Assembly: GCA_943357285.1 (NCBI GenBank)
Contig: CALRGJ010000004.1
Coordinates: forward strand, 1 to 64,000
Source: Candidatus Peribacteria bacterium
GTDB taxonomy: Bacteria > Patescibacteriota > Gracilibacteria > UBA1369 > LOWO2-01-FULL-3
DNA length: 64,000 nucleotides
Reading direction: 5' to 3'
Part shown: positions 18,789 through 27,457 of the stretch, one piece after another
How the letters are laid out: every line of letters starts with the position of its first letter
Numbering within the stretch: the first letter of the stretch is position 1
Notes under the pieces: model-generated
What the model was told of the DNA's origin: nothing
Database searches by the model: none
What the model saw: the letters and a program-made list of their open reading frames with translations, nothing else
Program-made: the position numbers and the translations under genes

Positions 18789-19418
18789 ATGGAACAGTTT
18801 GCAAGTGCCCTTCTAGATATAACTTCTGGTATGGGGTATTGGGGTATTGTTATTTTGATGGCTATAGAAAGTTCATTTATACCTTTCCCGTCGGAGATTG
18901 TTATTCCTCCAGCGGCATATTTGGCTTACAAAGGTGAAATGAATATTTATTTGATAATTTTGTGTGGTATTCTTGGTAGTTTGATTGGTGCTGTTTTTAA
19001 TTACTACGTGGCGATGTGGCTGGGTAAACCTTTGGCGTACAAACTAGTTGATAAAAAATGGGCAAAATATTTGCTTTTAAGTCGATCAGGGCTTGAAAAA
19101 GCTGAAAATTATTTTAATAAATATGGGTCAGCCTCAACTTTCTTTGGTAGACTTATACCGGCTGTGAGGCAGCTTATTTCCTTGCCGGCTGGTTTTGTTA
19201 AAATGGATTTTGGAAAATTTGTTTTTTATACTGTTTTGGGATCTGGTTTTTGGGTTTCAGTGTTGGCGGCTTTGGGTTACTTCTTTGGTGAGAATCAAGA
19301 GCTCTTGAAGGAATATTACAGAGAAATTACTATAGGACTAATAGTTTTAGTTGCTTTAATTGTTGCGGTTGTGTTGTTGAAGAAGTTGATTGCCTCTCGC
19401 AGAGTTTCAATTGAATAA
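18789..19418 (+). CDS. DedA-family membrane protein
   Basis: ESSFIPFPSEIVIPPAAYLA, FFGRLIPAVRQLISLPAGFVKMDFGKFVFYTVLGSGFW. Confidence 0.92.
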   Translation: MEQFASALLDITSGMGYWGIVILMAIESSFIPFPSEIVIPPAAYLAYKGEMNIYLIILCGILGSLIGAVFNYYVAMWLGKPLAYKLVDKKWAKYLLLSRSGLEKAENYFNKYGSASTFFGRLIPAVRQLISLPAGFVKMDFGKFVFYTVLGSGFWVSVLAALGYFFGENQELLKEYYREITIGLIVLVALIVAVVLLKKLIASRRVSIE

Positions 19419-20567
19419 ATTTTGGAAGGAAAGTGCTTTGTTCATGGTTTCGGTGAACTCGTCTTTTTCTTTGGAGTCATTTACTATGCCTCCTCCTACT
19501 TGTAGGTAGAGTTTTTCGCCCTTTTTTATGATGGTTCTGATGGCAATGCTGAAATTTAATTCCTTTTGATCTGGCATGATGTAACCAATTATTCCAGTGT
19601 AAATCCCACGCATTGTAGGCTCTAGTTCGTCAATTATTTCTATGGCTCTTTTCTTTGGGCAACCGGTGATTGAACCGCCCGGAAGCATGGAAATTAGTGC
19701 TTCAATCGGTGTTGTTTGTAGTTCTCCGGTGATGCGGCTGAAGGTGTGCCATACTGTTGGGCATTTTTGAAGGATCCTGTGTCCTTTTACTTTAACTGTG
19801 CCTATTTTGCAGACTTTCCCTAAATCGTTCCTTAAAAGGTCTGTAATCATGTTTAATTCGGCTGCCTCTTTTTCGCTAGAGATTAATTCTTTGGAAAATT
19901 CGAGATCTTCAGTTTTATTTTTTCCTCTAGGTCTTGTGCCTTTTATGGGGCAGGTCTCAATTATATTGTTTTTGATTTTAATGAATTTTTCAGGAGATGC
20001 GCTGAGTATTTCAGCCTGATTGGCTTTTATATATGCTAGATAGTTTACGGGATTTTTTTCAGCAATTTTGAGAAAAAGATTTTTACCTTCCTCCTTTGTT
20101 GATGTTTCTAGTCTATGAGTGAGATTGATTTGGTAAATATCCCCTTCCTTGATGTAGTTTTTGATTCTGTTGAAAGCTTTTTTGTAATCTGATTTGCTGA
20201 TTTTGATTTCAAATTTGATTTTTTCTATTAAATTTTTTATTGGAAATTTATTGTGTTTTTCTTTGTTGTTTTCTTCTTTCCATTTGTTGAAGGCGAAGAA
20301 GTTGATTGACGGTAGATTGAGATCGTTTTTTGCTTTAGGGGCGATGTTGTATAGGCTGTAGGCTACATCATATGAAATGTAACCAATTAGGAGGCTTTTC
20401 TTGTGTTTTTCTGTGAATTTTTTAAATTCTTTCAGATTATTTCCCTTGAATTCTGCTATTGGATTTGAGGCTAAAATGCTTATTCCTTTTTGAGATGAAT
20501 GAAGAAAGCAGATGTTTTGATCTGATGGTTTCAGGTTTTGAAAATTTTCTAGAATGTTAGATTTCAT
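19407..20567 (-). CDS. pabB: aminodeoxychorismate synthase component I
   Basis: Chorismate-binding fold with PIKGTRPR (PabB-type Lys), DLLRNDLGKVC, MLPGGSITGCPKKRAIEIIDELE. Confidence 0.92.
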   Translation of the reverse strand: MKSNILENFQNLKPSDQNICFLHSSQKGISILASNPIAEFKGNNLKEFKKFTEKHKKSLLIGYISYDVAYSLYNIAPKAKNDLNLPSINFFAFNKWKEENNKEKHNKFPIKNLIEKIKFEIKISKSDYKKAFNRIKNYIKEGDIYQINLTHRLETSTKEEGKNLFLKIAEKNPVNYLAYIKANQAEILSASPEKFIKIKNNIIETCPIKGTRPRGKNKTEDLEFSKELISSEKEAAELNMITDLLRNDLGKVCKIGTVKVKGHRILQKCPTVWHTFSRITGELQTTPIEALISMLPGGSITGCPKKRAIEIIDELEPTMRGIYTGIIGYIMPDQKELNFSIAIRTIIKKGEKLYLQVGGGIVNDSKEKDEFTETMNKALSFQNLFN

Positions 20568-21117
20568 ATAAGAAATTCTTCATTATTTTATTACCCTCGG
20601 TGGTAAGGAAGGATTCGGGATGGAATTGAACGCCATACAATGGATATTTCTTGTGCTTAATGGCCATTATTTCTCTATCGTCGGTCCAGGCTATTAGTTC
20701 GAATTCCTTTGGTGTTTTGTCTATTACTAGTGAGTGATATCTGGCTGCTTTAAAAGGGTTTTTAACGTTCTTGAATATTGGATCTTTTGTATGGATGATT
20801 TCGGATGTTTTTCCGTGCATTATTTTTTTGGCGTGAATGATCTTTGAACTAAAAATTTGTCCAATGCATTCATGACCAAGACACACTCCCAGAACAGGTT
20901 TTGTTGTATAAAATTTTTGTACTACTTCGCGAGAAATGCCACTATCTTCCGGTCTCTTTGGGCCTGGGGAAATTACAATTTTTTCAGGGTTAAGTTTCTT
21001 TATTTTCTCTATATTTATTTCGTCATTTTTAAAAACCAGACATTTCTGTCCTAAGGACTCTATTTGCTGATAAAGATTATAAGTAAATGAGTCGTAGTTA
21101 TCGATGATTAAAATCAT
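20557..21117 (-). CDS. pabA: aminodeoxychorismate/anthranilate synthase glutamine amidotransferase
   Basis: IIDNYDSFTYNLYQ, VISPGPKRPEDSGIS, VLGVCLGHECIGQ, GVQFHPESFLT. Confidence 0.94.
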   Translation of the reverse strand: MILIIDNYDSFTYNLYQQIESLGQKCLVFKNDEINIEKIKKLNPEKIVISPGPKRPEDSGISREVVQKFYTTKPVLGVCLGHECIGQIFSSKIIHAKKIMHGKTSEIIHTKDPIFKNVKNPFKAARYHSLVIDKTPKEFELIAWTDDREIMAIKHKKYPLYGVQFHPESFLTTEGNKIMKNFLYEI

Positions 21118-21674
21118 TGATTTTCTTTAATTAATCTCAAAAATTCGCTTCTGGTTTTGGCGTTTTTCTTGAATAATCCGGTGCAAGAAGAAGTAATCAT
21201 TGAAGCATTTTGCTTTTCTACTCCGCGCGCCATCATGCAAAGGTGTTTAGCTTTAACTACTACTGCAACACCCTTTGGTTTTAGGAGGTCGTTGAGGGTG
21301 TTGGCAATTTGCATAGTAAGACGTTCTTGATTTTGTAGTCTTCTAGAGAATATTTCTACGATTCTTGGTAATTTTGAAAGGCCGATTATTTTCTTATTTG
21401 GTATGTATCCGATTGATACTTTTCCGAAAAATGGTTGCATGTGGTGTTCGCAAGTTGAGAAGAAATCTATATCATTACAGATTATCATCTCATCATAATT
21501 TTCACCGTCAAATTGAGTGAGAGCTTCTGAGGCTTTTTGTTTGTAGCCGCCGAAAATCTTCTCAAATGATTTGGCAATTCTTTCTGGTGTTTTTTCTAAT
21601 CCTTCACGCTTTGGGTCTTCACCTATTTCTTTGAGGATTTCTTGATATAAATTTGCAATTTTTTTTAAGTCCAT
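21114..21674 (-). CDS. folE: GTP cyclohydrolase I
   Basis: DFFSTCEHHMQPFFGKVSIGYIPNKKIIGLSKLPRIVEIFSRRLQNQERLT, AKHLCMMARGVEK. Confidence 0.97.
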   Translation of the reverse strand: MDLKKIANLYQEILKEIGEDPKREGLEKTPERIAKSFEKIFGGYKQKASEALTQFDGENYDEMIICNDIDFFSTCEHHMQPFFGKVSIGYIPNKKIIGLSKLPRIVEIFSRRLQNQERLTMQIANTLNDLLKPKGVAVVVKAKHLCMMARGVEKQNASMITSSCTGLFKKNAKTRSEFLRLIKENQ

Positions 21675-22150
21675 AGTGTTACTTTTTCTGGATTTATAAT
21701 TGTTTCTTTTTGGATTGAAACGCTTTTATTGGTGATTGGATCTAGGTATTCCGGTTCAATTTCTACTATTGGAGTGAGAACGAAATTTCGTTTGTTGTAG
21801 CTTGGGTGTGGAATTTGCAGATGCTTTTCTCTTATGATCTCGTTGTTGTAGAAAATTATATCCAGATCAATGTTTCTTGGCCCTTTATCTATCTCTTTTA
21901 CTCTTCCCATTTTGTGTTCTATCTCCTGTAGTTTAATTATTAATTCCGCTGGAGATAATTCTGTTTCTAATAGTATGGCTGAGTTGAGAAAGTTTGGTTG
22001 ATTTGTGTAGTCTACTGGTTCGGTTTCGTATACAGATGATTTTTTTGTAATGGTTCCAATCTTTTCAATTTCTCTAATTGCAGTTTCTAAATTGCCTTTT
22101 CTGTTTTCAAGATTGCTGCCGAGGCTGATATAAGCTTTATTTTTAGCCAT
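21665..22150 (-). CDS. folK: 6-hydroxymethyl-dihydropterin pyrophosphokinase
   Basis: AYISLGSNLENRKGNL, KMGRVKEIDKGPRNIDLDIIFYNN, IPHPSYNKRNFVLTPIVEI; ORF extends to 22159. Confidence 0.96.
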   Translation of the reverse strand: MAKNKAYISLGSNLENRKGNLETAIREIEKIGTITKKSSVYETEPVDYTNQPNFLNSAILLETELSPAELIIKLQEIEHKMGRVKEIDKGPRNIDLDIIFYNNEIIREKHLQIPHPSYNKRNFVLTPIVEIEPEYLDPITNKSVSIQKETIINPEKVTLWT

Positions 22151-22490
22151 AATATTCACAATAGTAATCGTCAGTTTCGTAAATTGTTAATTTTTTAAGT
22201 GGTAGTTCGTCCTTAAGCTTGTCCCAAACCCATACTATCACGTTTTCTGCTGATGGATTGTCAATGATGTCGTTTAGATGTCTGTGGTCTAAGATATCAA
22301 TAACTAATGAATTAACTTTTTCTTTAATTATTTTGAAATCTATGACCATGCCGTCTTCTTTAACTGTATCAGAAATTGTAACAATTAATTTGTAATTGTG
22401 TCCGTGTAGATTTTCACATTTGCCGTGATACTTTGTGAGAAAGTGTGAAGCGGCGAAGTGAAATATGCAATTTAAATCCATTTTTTTCAT
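22143..22490 (-). CDS. 6-pyruvoyl-tetrahydropterin synthase family protein with CExxHGH motif
   Basis: FAASHFLTKYHGKCENLHGHNYKLIVTI, HRHLND, SAENVIVWVWD; COG0720 fold. Confidence 0.93.
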   Translation of the reverse strand: MKKMDLNCIFHFAASHFLTKYHGKCENLHGHNYKLIVTISDTVKEDGMVIDFKIIKEKVNSLVIDILDHRHLNDIIDNPSAENVIVWVWDKLKDELPLKKLTIYETDDYYCEYYG

Positions 22491-23332
22491 AGTATTTCTA
22501 ATATGTTTTTAGTGCCTTTAACATCGTGAGTTCTGATTATACTGGCTCCATTTAGATATGCAATAGCACTGACCATCTCCCCTTTTGTGTCTCTTTCCTC
22601 AATTTTTCCGCCGAGGAAGGATTTTCTGGATGCGCCGATGCAAATTGTTTTCTTTAAAATTTTTAATTTGTTTAGATTATTTAGAATTTCAAAACTGTAT
22701 TTTGGGATTTTGCTGATAAAGTTTCCCATGCCTGGGTCTATAATAATTTGAGAATCTTTAACTCCTGATTTTTTCGCTATTCTGATCTGTTGTTTGAGGA
22801 AAGTTTCAATAGTTTTTAAAACGTTTTTGTAATGTTTTTCTGTTTGCGTTGTTCTGGCAGTGGGATCTTTTGAATACATGATTATTAATGGAGATTTGTA
22901 TTTTGCGATTACTTTGGCCATGTTTTTATCTCCGCGTAATGCTGTGACGTCATTGATCATTGAAGCGCCTAAGCGGAGGCATTCTTCAGCTATTTCGCTT
23001 TTATATGTATCTATGGAAATTGGAAGTTTTGTGATTTTCAGAGCTTTTTTGAGAATTGGGATTACTCTTTTTCTCTCTTCTTCTAAGCTTACGTCTTTAG
23101 AATTTGGACCGGTGGATTCTCCTCCAATGTCGATAATATCTGCACCTTCTTGTTCCATTTCTTTTATTCTTTTTATGGCTTTTTTGAGATTGTTAAATTG
23201 TGACCCGTCGCTAAAAGAGTCTGGGGTCATATTTAAAATACCCATGATGACTGGCTTTTTGGCTTTCTTTATTGTATTAATTAGGTCCATATTTTGCTGA
23301 TTGATTCTATGCTCAGATTCATTTTTGCACAA
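22487..23332 (-). CDS. folP: dihydropteroate synthase
   Basis: KPVIMGILNMTPDSFSDGSQF, ADIIDIGGEST, SIDTYKSEIAEECLRLGASMINDVTAL, DPGMGNF. Confidence 0.96.
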   Translation of the reverse strand: MCKNESEHRINQQNMDLINTIKKAKKPVIMGILNMTPDSFSDGSQFNNLKKAIKRIKEMEQEGADIIDIGGESTGPNSKDVSLEEERKRVIPILKKALKITKLPISIDTYKSEIAEECLRLGASMINDVTALRGDKNMAKVIAKYKSPLIIMYSKDPTARTTQTEKHYKNVLKTIETFLKQQIRIAKKSGVKDSQIIIDPGMGNFISKIPKYSFEILNNLNKLKILKKTICIGASRKSFLGGKIEERDTKGEMVSAIAYLNGASIIRTHDVKGTKNILEIL

Positions 23333-23355
23333 TATTCTTGTATTATTAGCAGCTT

Positions 23356-24552
23356 ATGAAGCGTTTTATTTTGATACATTACGGGGAGATTGGTTTAAAG
23401 AAAGCAAATATTTCTTATTTTGTGGATAAACTTAAGAAGAGGCTTAGATTTGTATTGCAAAAAGAGTTTAAGATTAATTATTCCATAAAGCATACTTTGG
23501 GGAGATTTTTAGTGTCTTTACCAGATGATTTTAATGAAGCTGATGAAAAGAGGTATGCTGAAATTTTATTTAGGGTTTTTGGGATTCAAAATTTTAAATT
23601 TGTTTATCAACATGGAGTGGAATTGGATGCTTTGCTGGATTCTATCTGGGAAAATTTGCCTGACAATGTGTTGAACGGAGATTTAAAACCTAGGACTTTT
23701 AGGGTTGCGGTGAAGCGTTCTATGCCTTTGCCTTTTAAGTCTACTGAATTGGAACGTGAAATTGGTGCGCGCCTTTTACGCAGAGGAATTGGAATTAAGG
23801 TGAAAATGGTAGATCCGGAATTGGTGGTAGATTTGGAATTTTTCAATGATCACTCTTATTTTTCATTTAAAAAATACAAAGGAGCTGGTGGTTTGTCTCC
23901 AAATAGTCAGGGACGTTTTGTTTCTTTGATTTCATCTGGAATTGATTCCCCTGTCGCCTCTTATATGATGATGAGACGTGGTGCCAGAGTGCTATTTGTT
24001 CATTTCCATGCTTATCCGTTTAGTGATAAGTCTGAAATGGAAAATGTGAAGAAGATTGTGGAAATTCTTTCCGATTATCAATTTGATACGAAATTATATC
24101 TTGTTCCTTTTGGAAAATTTCAAAAGTCTATTTCTACGAATTTAGACATTCCATCAAAGATACGTACTGTTATTTATAGGCGTTTGATGGTGAGAATTGC
24201 TGAAAGAATTGCCAGAAATGAGCATGCAAAAGGTCTAATTACTGGAGATAGTTTGGGGCAGGTAGCTTCTCAGACTCCTGAGAATATGTTTGCGATTCAT
24301 GATGCTTCTACTATTCCGATGTTTTATCCTTTGATTGGTTTTGATAAGGATGAAACAGTGGCTCTAGCTGAGAAAATTGGGACTTTTGATATTTCTAAAC
24401 TTCCTTGCACGGATACTTGTGCGATGTTTATGCCGGAGCATCCTGAGCTTAAGGCCAATATTTATGATGTTCGTGAATATGAAAAGGCTTTGCCTCTTAA
24501 TGAGTGGATAGATGGAGTGTTGAAAGAGTCAGAAGTTATTAATTTAAAATAG
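23356..24552 (+). CDS. thiI: tRNA 4-thiouridine synthase ThiI (no rhodanese domain)
   Basis: LIHYGEIGLKKANISYFVDKL, THUMP, PP-loop LISSGIDSPVASYMMMRRGARVLFVHFHA. Confidence 0.95.
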   Translation: MKRFILIHYGEIGLKKANISYFVDKLKKRLRFVLQKEFKINYSIKHTLGRFLVSLPDDFNEADEKRYAEILFRVFGIQNFKFVYQHGVELDALLDSIWENLPDNVLNGDLKPRTFRVAVKRSMPLPFKSTELEREIGARLLRRGIGIKVKMVDPELVVDLEFFNDHSYFSFKKYKGAGGLSPNSQGRFVSLISSGIDSPVASYMMMRRGARVLFVHFHAYPFSDKSEMENVKKIVEILSDYQFDTKLYLVPFGKFQKSISTNLDIPSKIRTVIYRRLMVRIAERIARNEHAKGLITGDSLGQVASQTPENMFAIHDASTIPMFYPLIGFDKDETVALAEKIGTFDISKLPCTDTCAMFMPEHPELKANIYDVREYEKALPLNEWIDGVLKESEVINLK

Positions 24553-26709
24553 ACTTTCTGATGGACCATTGGGTCTCTTGGCCTTTTTAATTGCGTTACT
24601 ACGCAGTTCTTTATTAAAACTAATAGCGAACCTGTGTGCTTCGTCTCTCGCTCTCTGAAGCAGCTTCAGGGCCTCGTCAGTGTGCGGCAATATAATTGGC
24701 GTAGAGTTTTCCGGCAAAAATATCTCTTCAATTCTTTTGGCTAAGGAAATGTGGAAAATTTGAAGTTTTAGTTTTGTGAAAACTTCATGGGCAATTGAAA
24801 GTTGTCCTTTACCACCGTCTATTATTACCAAGTCAGGTATTTTGCTGAATGACTCATCTTCTTTGTGTTTAAAGCTGTCGTAGGCCATGTAGCAGACTTC
24901 GCCATGCTTTCTTTTGCAGAAATTTGAACGTTCTTGCATCTCTTCTGGGATTTTCTGAATTTCCTCAAAACCGGCCATTAGATAATAGTCTCTGAGTTTT
25001 GCTTTGCAGATTACGTAAGTTCTTTTTAATTTATTTTTTTTGATCGCATCTTGAATTAATTTGTAGCCCATTTTTGTCCCTCTATCTTCCTTTTTTATCC
25101 AAAGATTTCTCAATTCGCTCACTTTGTCGTTGTGTTTCTTTACTGAGATGAATCCTACGTCCTCCTTGTTTTTTTTGAGGATAAAGAAAGTTCTATCAGC
25201 TTTTTTGAAATTTACTTTATTGTTTTTTTTGATGAAGTCTTTGTCTTTTTTTGTGGCTTTTTTAAGTTGGTAATCTTTGTGGAGATATTTGAGAGCAATT
25301 TTACTAAAGCGGCGTGTGAGAACTTCTTCCATAGACTTGAAGTCATCCGGTTTATTATTTACTGTTCTGATCTTGAATTTGCGGTATAGGTTGTTTTTGG
25401 GAGCACCGTTTTCAAATACTATCATTGAGCCAACTGTATCTGTTCCACTGAGGTGAGAGATGTCATAACATTCTATTCTCTTGAGTGGTTTTTCTATTTT
25501 TAATATTTCTTGGAGTTTATTGCAGGCTTTTTCAGTTGATTCACTTTCTTCTTTCCAGCTTGGCTTGTTTCTGTCAGCAAAAATTCTGGCATTATTCAGG
25601 GACATTTCAAGTAGTTTGTTTTTTATTCCTATTTTTGGAACGATTATGCTTACCTTCTTTTCTGTTTGGTTGGCTATGAGAAGTTCAATTTCATTGATGT
25701 CTTGAGCCTCATGTGGAATGTATATTTCCTTTGGTATATCTGTGGCTATTTCGTAATATTGTTTGAGAAAGGCACTAAGCACTTCGCTGTCTTGTTCATC
25801 CTGAATTTCGTGAGCGCTGAGAATGAAGTTTTCTTGGTCTATTAATTTGCCATCTCTAATTTGAAAAAGATTGAAATAGGCTTTGTGCTGAGTGATGCAG
25901 TAATTTATAATATCTTTATCGGTTTGGTTTGGGTCTTGGACCTTTTGAGTTTCAAGAATAGATTCTATTTTCTTGATTTTGTCTCTTATTTTAACTGCTT
26001 TTTCAAACTCTTTTTTGATTGCAAACTCTTGCATTTTCTTTTTGAGGTCGTTAACGATGGTATCGCTTTTTCCTTCGAGAAAATTCTCTACATTTCTAAT
26101 TATTTCCTGGTATTCTTGAATGCTACATTTGGCAATACATGGAGCGGCACAGCGCTTAATATAATAGTCTAAGCATGGATATTTAATTGTTTTGTGTGTG
26201 ACGATAACTTGTTGTGGTGCTGTTTGCTGAATATCAAGGCTGCAGTGTCTGAATGGAAAAATCTTTTTGAGTATTTTGAAGGTCTCTTTTACTTTATGTG
26301 CTGCTGTTTTTGGCCCGATATATTTTGCTCCATCCTTTTCTATTTTGCGTACTAATTGGATTCGGGGAAAGTCTTCCTTTGTGATTTTTATATACACATA
26401 ATTTTTGTCATCTTTCATGATGACGTTGTATTTAGGCTGAAGCTGTTTTATTAGGTTGTGCTCGAGAATCATGGCTTCCAATTCGCTGTCTACGGCAATA
26501 GTTTCTATATCAAAAACATTCTCCATTAATTTTCTTGTTCTGGTGGAGTGCTCGTAATCTTTTTTGAAATACTGTTTTACTCTTTTGTTTAGCTCTTTAG
26601 CTTTGCCGATATAGATGACTCTTCCATCCTTGTCTAGCATCTTGTAGACACCGGGAGATTTGGGTAAATCATCCAAGATCTTTTGTAATTTTGTTTTTTC
26701 TGTCATCAT
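24544..26709 (-). CDS. uvrC: excinuclease ABC subunit C with internal GNAT-like insertion
   Basis: GIY-YIG (GVYKMLDKDGRVIYIGKAKELNKRVKQYF), UVR motif, RNase H-like ECYDISHLSGTDTVGSMIVFENG and PDLVIIDGGKGQL; GNAT-like segment at aa ~478-618. Confidence 0.95.
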   Translation of the reverse strand: MMTEKTKLQKILDDLPKSPGVYKMLDKDGRVIYIGKAKELNKRVKQYFKKDYEHSTRTRKLMENVFDIETIAVDSELEAMILEHNLIKQLQPKYNVIMKDDKNYVYIKITKEDFPRIQLVRKIEKDGAKYIGPKTAAHKVKETFKILKKIFPFRHCSLDIQQTAPQQVIVTHKTIKYPCLDYYIKRCAAPCIAKCSIQEYQEIIRNVENFLEGKSDTIVNDLKKKMQEFAIKKEFEKAVKIRDKIKKIESILETQKVQDPNQTDKDIINYCITQHKAYFNLFQIRDGKLIDQENFILSAHEIQDEQDSEVLSAFLKQYYEIATDIPKEIYIPHEAQDINEIELLIANQTEKKVSIIVPKIGIKNKLLEMSLNNARIFADRNKPSWKEESESTEKACNKLQEILKIEKPLKRIECYDISHLSGTDTVGSMIVFENGAPKNNLYRKFKIRTVNNKPDDFKSMEEVLTRRFSKIALKYLHKDYQLKKATKKDKDFIKKNNKVNFKKADRTFFILKKNKEDVGFISVKKHNDKVSELRNLWIKKEDRGTKMGYKLIQDAIKKNKLKRTYVICKAKLRDYYLMAGFEEIQKIPEEMQERSNFCKRKHGEVCYMAYDSFKHKEDESFSKIPDLVIIDGGKGQLSIAHEVFTKLKLQIFHISLAKRIEEIFLPENSTPIILPHTDEALKLLQRARDEAHRFAISFNKELRSNAIKKAKRPNGPSESLF

Positions 26710-26731
26710 ATGTTTGGATTATACCTAAAAA

Positions 26732-27457
26732 ATGGAAGATTTAGAAAAACAAATGTGGAGAAAGGTGGAAAAGTATGTGGGCCTTTTGAATTTTGTGCCA
26801 TTTCTAAGAATGGTTGCAGTTTGTAATAATCTGGCTTTTTCTAATTTGAATGAAAAAAGTGATATAGATCTTTTTATTGTGGCGCGAACCGGAAGGTTGT
26901 TTATTGTTAGATCATTCGTTACTGCGGTACTTCATTTGGCAGGAGTAAGAAGACATGGAAAAAAGGTAGCTGGACGTTTTTGTTTAAGTTTTTTTGTGGA
27001 TGATAGTGTTTTAGATTTGTCTTCTATTGCCATTGAAGATGATGTTTATTTGAGGGTTTGGATAAAAACTCTGGTTCCTGTGATTGATGATGGTGTATCA
27101 AAGGATTTCGTTGTCTCAAATTCATGGATTGATGATAATTTAGAAGTATCTTCTAGCGAAATGACTAGGCCAGTTTTCCTTTTGGGGAAGAGTAAAACCA
27201 AGGTTTTACTTCACTGGTTGTTTTCTGGGAAATTAGGAGATTTTATTGAGAATAGGTTGTCTAAATGGCAGTTAAAACGAGCTAGGAAAAAGGCGGCCAC
27301 CGTAGCTGATTCGACAAATCTTTTGATTAATGAACATATATTGAAATTTCACAACTTTGATCGTCGTCGTGAGTATAGAAATTTGTGGAAATCAAAATTT
27401 GGAAATTCAAAAATTTCTTTGGGGAAATTTAGAGAATTGAGTATTGAGAAAAATTAA
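26732..27457 (+). CDS. nucleotidyltransferase-fold hypothetical protein
   Basis: NNLAFSNLNEKSDIDLFIVARTGRLFIVR resembles the GSxxxxSDIDLxI motif. Confidence 0.7.
   Translation: MEDLEKQMWRKVEKYVGLLNFVPFLRMVAVCNNLAFSNLNEKSDIDLFIVARTGRLFIVRSFVTAVLHLAGVRRHGKKVAGRFCLSFFVDDSVLDLSSIAIEDDVYLRVWIKTLVPVIDDGVSKDFVVSNSWIDDNLEVSSSEMTRPVFLLGKSKTKVLLHWLFSGKLGDFIENRLSKWQLKRARKKAATVADSTNLLINEHILKFHNFDRRREYRNLWKSKFGNSKISLGKFRELSIEKN

Noticed and set aside
24856-25278. GNAT-like segment in UvrC as a separate gene or a frameshift fusion
   Set aside because: Frame is continuous with conserved UvrC motifs on both sides, so an in-frame insertion is the simpler reading.
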